Assembly (NCBI GenBank): GCA_902785425.1 | Contig: CACZYP010000021.1 | Location: forward strand, 1-43,790 | From: an uncultured Ruminococcus sp. | GTDB taxonomy: Bacteria; Bacillota; Clostridia; Oscillospirales; Acutalibacteraceae | Direction: 5' to 3' | Length of the DNA stretch: 43,790 nt | Part shown: positions 41,602 through 43,790 of the stretch, in pieces | How positions within the stretch are numbered: position 1 is the stretch's first letter | How the letters are laid out: every line of letters begins with the position of its first letter | The notes under the pieces: model-generated | The model's database searches: none | What the model was told of the DNA's origin: nothing | What the model saw: only the letters and a program-made list of their open reading frames with translations | Position numbers and translations under genes: made by a program

Positions 41602-42380
41602 CGTTTTTCCCACTCTTCCCACGCACCGACTACAGAAAAGCCGCACTTTTCGTACAGTTCGATATTCTCTCTTCTCATGAGAAAAACCTCTTTGCCATTG
41701 CTTTCAATGCGCTGCGAAATGTGCGTCAGCATTGCTCCCGCTATGCCATTCCTGCGAAGATCATCTCTTGTTGCGATCGAGCCGATCACTGCGGCGCTTG
41801 AAGACAATGCGGATACCGAAAGCGTTGAAGCGATACTGCCGCTTTCATCATAAACGGCGTACATTTGTGCTGCCGAATGACGTATCTTGTGCGAATTATC
41901 TATAAAGAAGGTTTCAAAATCAGACTCATTATTCCGAGAAAACGAGCTGCACAAAAGAGAGTATACTTCTTTCAGCGAATACATATCGCCTGTAAGTTCA
42001 GCCGCTTTAAAGTCATCGGGCAGCGTATCGGAAACGGTGCTTTTGTTTGTCAGCTGCATAAGCTCGCCCGAATGCTTTTCCATGCCGTCAAATGAAAAAC
42101 CGCATGAAGCGCTGCATAAAAGCGTTTGCGGAGAGAGCATACGCATGAAGTCTTCCGCCTCTATGCTGCTCTCTCCGCAAAAAATCAGCGTATCGTAATA
42201 GCGGCAAAAGGCCGAGTCGGGTCTGTCATTTTCAAAGTGCAGCCAGAACTCGACAAAGCTGTAACGCCTGTCGCCGTAACTGTTCATGTAAGATTCAATA
42301 TACGCCCCGAACGGCGAGCATTTGCAGACCCGAGCCGTTTGAAGACGGAACTTTTCGGAAAGATCGCTGACAACTATCAT
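41598..42380 (-). CDS. GNAT-family acetyltransferase
   Basis: A 260-residue protein. The C-terminal ~120 residues carry the GNAT fold: VIGSIATRDDLRRNGIAGAM near 190-210 is the acetyl-CoA pyrophosphate loop (R-x-x-G-x-A form), and LYEKCGFSVVGAWEEW ends the domain. The N-terminal half (1-130) is specific to a small Clostridia group and of unknown role. The ATG at 42380 lies three bases after the M42 gene stop, with GAGGTC inside that gene's end as ribosome site. It is followed by the overlapping MocR gene. Acceptor unknown; the peptidase partner suggests an amine or peptide, by inference only. Confidence 0.83.
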   Translation of the reverse strand: MIVVSDLSEKFRLQTARVCKCSPFGAYIESYMNSYGDRRYSFVEFWLHFENDRPDSAFCRYYDTLIFCGESSIEAEDFMRMLSPQTLLCSASCGFSFDGMEKHSGELMQLTNKSTVSDTLPDDFKAAELTGDMYSLKEVYSLLCSSFSRNNESDFETFFIDNSHKIRHSAAQMYAVYDESGSIASTLSVSALSSSAAVIGSIATRDDLRRNGIAGAMLTHISQRIESNGKEVFLMRRENIELYEKCGFSVVGAWEEWEKR

Positions 42381-42383
42381 TTG

Positions 42384-43412
42384 TCAGACCTCACCGCCTG
42401 CGATCTTTACAGCAAGCGCATTGACCGTTTTTTCAACTGCTGTAAGGTCGCTCTTGTAAGCCACTGTGTGCGGAGAATGTAGATATCTGCACGGGAGCGA
42501 TACTGCCGCTGTTCTGACGCCGCCTCTTGTGGTTGAGATAACGCCTGCGTCGTTGCCGCCTGCAACTGCCTGTTTAGTCTGAGCTTTTACGCCCTCTGCT
42601 TTTGCAGCTTTGAACGCTGCATTATACAGACCTTTGTCGTAGATCGTGTGTCTGTCCATAAATGAAATAACAGCGCCTTCACCAAGCTCGCACACACGCT
42701 TTCCGTCGGAAACATTCGGGATATCTGCTGCGGTAGTCGTTTCAACCACAATGGCAAATTCGGGATCAACTGTATATGCAGCTGTCTTTGCGCCCCGAAG
42801 TCCGACTTCTTCCTGAACTACAAAGGTAAAGTGCATATCATACGGCAGGTCGCTTTTTATCATGCCTATAAGCACGGCGCAGCCTGCTCTGTCGTCGAGC
42901 GCTTTTGCAATGAAAGCCTGCTCGTTCTCTTCAAAATAGCCGTCAAACGAAACGAGATCGCCACGGGAAACTGCTTTTTCTGCGTCTTCCCTGTTCTCGG
43001 CACCTATGTCAATATACATTTCTGAAAGCTTCGGTATAGCTTTCTTGCCTTCGCCGCTGCAAAGGTGAGTAGGCTTCAATCCGAACACGCCCGGAACGTT
43101 CTTTTCACCGACAAGAACACGCTTGCCGGAAATAACCCGCCTGTCGATGCCGCCTACCTCTTCAACCCTGAGAGTACCGTCGCTGTTTATGTACGTTACG
43201 ATGAAGCCGACCTCGTCCATATGTGCAGAAAGCAGGAGCTTATTCTTTGCACGCTCTCTGCCCTTTTTGAACACGATAAGATTACCGCTGCCGTCAACCG
43301 AGATCTCGTCTGCATACGGCTTTATCTCATTTATAATAATATCACGAACTCTGTTCTCGCCCGACGAAACGCCGTTAGCAAGACAAAGCCGCTTAAGTAA
43401 ATCTATATCCAT
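42384..43412 (-). CDS. M42-family metallo-aminopeptidase
   Basis: A 342-residue M42 (glutamyl aminopeptidase/FrvX-type) enzyme removing N-terminal residues from peptides with two metal ions, usually as a dodecamer in the cytoplasm. Ligands and catalytic residues are all visible: AHMDEVG near 64-70 (His65, Asp67), AKALDDRAG near 170-178 (Asp175), VQEEVGLRG near 200-208 (Glu pair), VVETTTAADIP near 226 and LHSPHT near 315 (His). AGGNDAGVISTTRGG is the family's late motif. Full length. The ATG at 43412 follows AAAAGGGG. It heads the operon with GNAT and MocR. Its upstream region is wholly repeat DNA, so a promoter is hard to place. Confidence 0.92.
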   Translation of the reverse strand: MDIDLLKRLCLANGVSSGENRVRDIIINEIKPYADEISVDGSGNLIVFKKGRERAKNKLLLSAHMDEVGFIVTYINSDGTLRVEEVGGIDRRVISGKRVLVGEKNVPGVFGLKPTHLCSGEGKKAIPKLSEMYIDIGAENREDAEKAVSRGDLVSFDGYFEENEQAFIAKALDDRAGCAVLIGMIKSDLPYDMHFTFVVQEEVGLRGAKTAAYTVDPEFAIVVETTTAADIPNVSDGKRVCELGEGAVISFMDRHTIYDKGLYNAAFKAAKAEGVKAQTKQAVAGGNDAGVISTTRGGVRTAAVSLPCRYLHSPHTVAYKSDLTAVEKTVNALAVKIAGGEV

Positions 43413-43428
43413 AATTATCCCCTTTTTT

Positions 43429-43454
43429 GAGTGTGGAATTTGGAGTGTGGAATT
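43429..43454 (+). repeat. 12-bp direct repeat GAGTGTGGAATT
   Basis: Two exact copies separated by TG (43429-43440, 43443-43454), immediately upstream of the M42 ribosome site. It could be a protein-binding direct repeat or a fragment of a dispersed repeat. Confidence 0.6.
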
Positions 43455-43470
43455 AAGGAAGCTGCTTCGC

Positions 43471-43566
43471 AGGTTGTCGAAAAAGCTAAGTTACACATAG
43501 CCGAAAGTTTTTTGCGCAGCTTTTTTTCAAAAAAGCTGCCGAGGGTGTGGGGCGAGAAGCCCCACA
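43471..43566 (+). repeat. Modular hairpin repeat, copy D
   Basis: It begins AGGTTGTCGAAAAAGCTAAG, like the left end of copy B. Then come GAAAGTTTTTTGC, hairpin GCAGCTTTTTTT / AAAAAAGCTGC and hairpin TGTGGGGC-GAGAA-GCCCCACA. The second half matches copy C (17267-17310, reversed). It has no terminator pair around it. It is followed by the 71-bp module and a partial TTAA-type element, forming a nest of repeats. Confidence 0.7.
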
Positions 43567-43614
43567 AAAAAACTGCAAATAATCAAAGCAGTTGTTTTAG
43601 AGCAGTAACAACAT

Positions 43615-43685
43615 CGTGCGAAGCACAAAAGAATAACCGGCGTTACGATTAAAGCAGGCACGAGGCGAAGCCAATGTGCCGGGCG
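43615..43685 (+). repeat. 71-bp dispersed repeat, second copy
   Basis: Reverse complement of 39416-39486 with five mismatches in 71 bases. It follows hairpin repeat D. Confidence 0.8.
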
Positions 43686-43690
43686 GAAAA

Positions 43691-43790
43691 CTAAGGAACC
43701 ACTGAATAAATCACGTCCTGCGGACTGAGCACCCATCTTGCTTGCACCCCAAGGGCACTTGTAACACATGCCGATCGGTCTGCGCCTTAC
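43691..43790. mobile_element. TTAA-type inverted-repeat element, copy 3, partial or variant
   Basis: From GGAACC at 43695 to CTTGCA at 43746 this matches the left half of copies 1 and 2 with almost no change. After that the sequence differs (CCCCAAGGGCACTTGTAACA) up to the window end. The base group before it is CTAA, not TTAA. It is either a variant with another interior or a recombined fragment; the right end lies outside the window. Confidence 0.65.

Noticed and set aside
43527..43769. Open frame (80 residues, minus strand) in the repeat nest
   Set aside because: It spans hairpin repeat D, the 71-bp module and the MITE half; it exists only because these repeats lack stops in that frame.

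Overview
The window looks like a chromosomal segment of a strictly anaerobic, low-to-mid GC Gram-positive gut bacterium of the Ruminococcus / Oscillospiraceae kind. This is inferred from gene content, without database searches. The pointers are a flavodiiron protein with its own rubredoxin, a type-2 (Firmicutes) GalT, GH36/GH31/GH13 enzymes for plant sugars and starch, cohesin-like surface proteins, a MocR regulator and sigma-A promoters with 17-bp spacers. There is no plasmid, prophage or CRISPR signal. The accessory character comes from small repeats.

Layout. 0.5-7 kb: a MATE exporter, an asparagine-synthase-like protein without the N-terminal catalytic cysteine, an HD-domain phosphohydrolase, and a TetM-like ribosomal GTPase fused to a YacP/Rae1-like NYN nuclease. 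7-11 kb: tRNA-Thr(CGT), the Leloir genes galK-galT, and a GNAT gene broken by a small TTAA-flanked element. 11-16.4 kb: a leftward operon of an unrecognised GT-B-like protein, a GPH-type sugar symporter and a GH36 alpha-galactosidase; with galKT this gives uptake, hydrolysis and metabolism of alpha-galactosides. 16.5-21.2 kb: a methyltransferase, the flavodiiron protein and a GH31 alpha-glucosidase. 21.5-26.6 kb: a 1,266-residue multidomain receptor ending in an HD-GYP domain, coupled to a membrane-anchored BMP-family binding protein. 26.7-30 kb: a DUF11-like protein, two membrane-anchored cohesin-like proteins and secG. 30-34 kb: a lipoprotein alpha-amylase with an alpha/beta hydrolase and a histidine phosphatase, and an Xre regulator. 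34-37.8 kb: a PASTA-domain pseudokinase, malic enzyme and a half-size EamA transporter. 38-43.4 kb: a lipoprotein with a long charged repeat, a GyrI-like protein, and an operon of M42 aminopeptidase, GNAT and MocR regulator.

Mobile or repetitive DNA. Two families stand out. One is a 159-182 bp element with 18-bp inverted ends and TTAA duplications: two complete copies, one of them inside a gene, plus a partial one at the window end. The other is a modular, strongly structured repeat lying mostly just downstream of genes. In two copies it sits between two near-identical copies of the local terminator hairpin and carries a 90-nt double-hairpin module. I regard this second family as the best candidate for something undescribed. 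The GTPase-nuclease fusion, the HD-GYP receptor with its binding protein, the pseudokinase and the GT-B-like protein of the alpha-galactoside operon come next.
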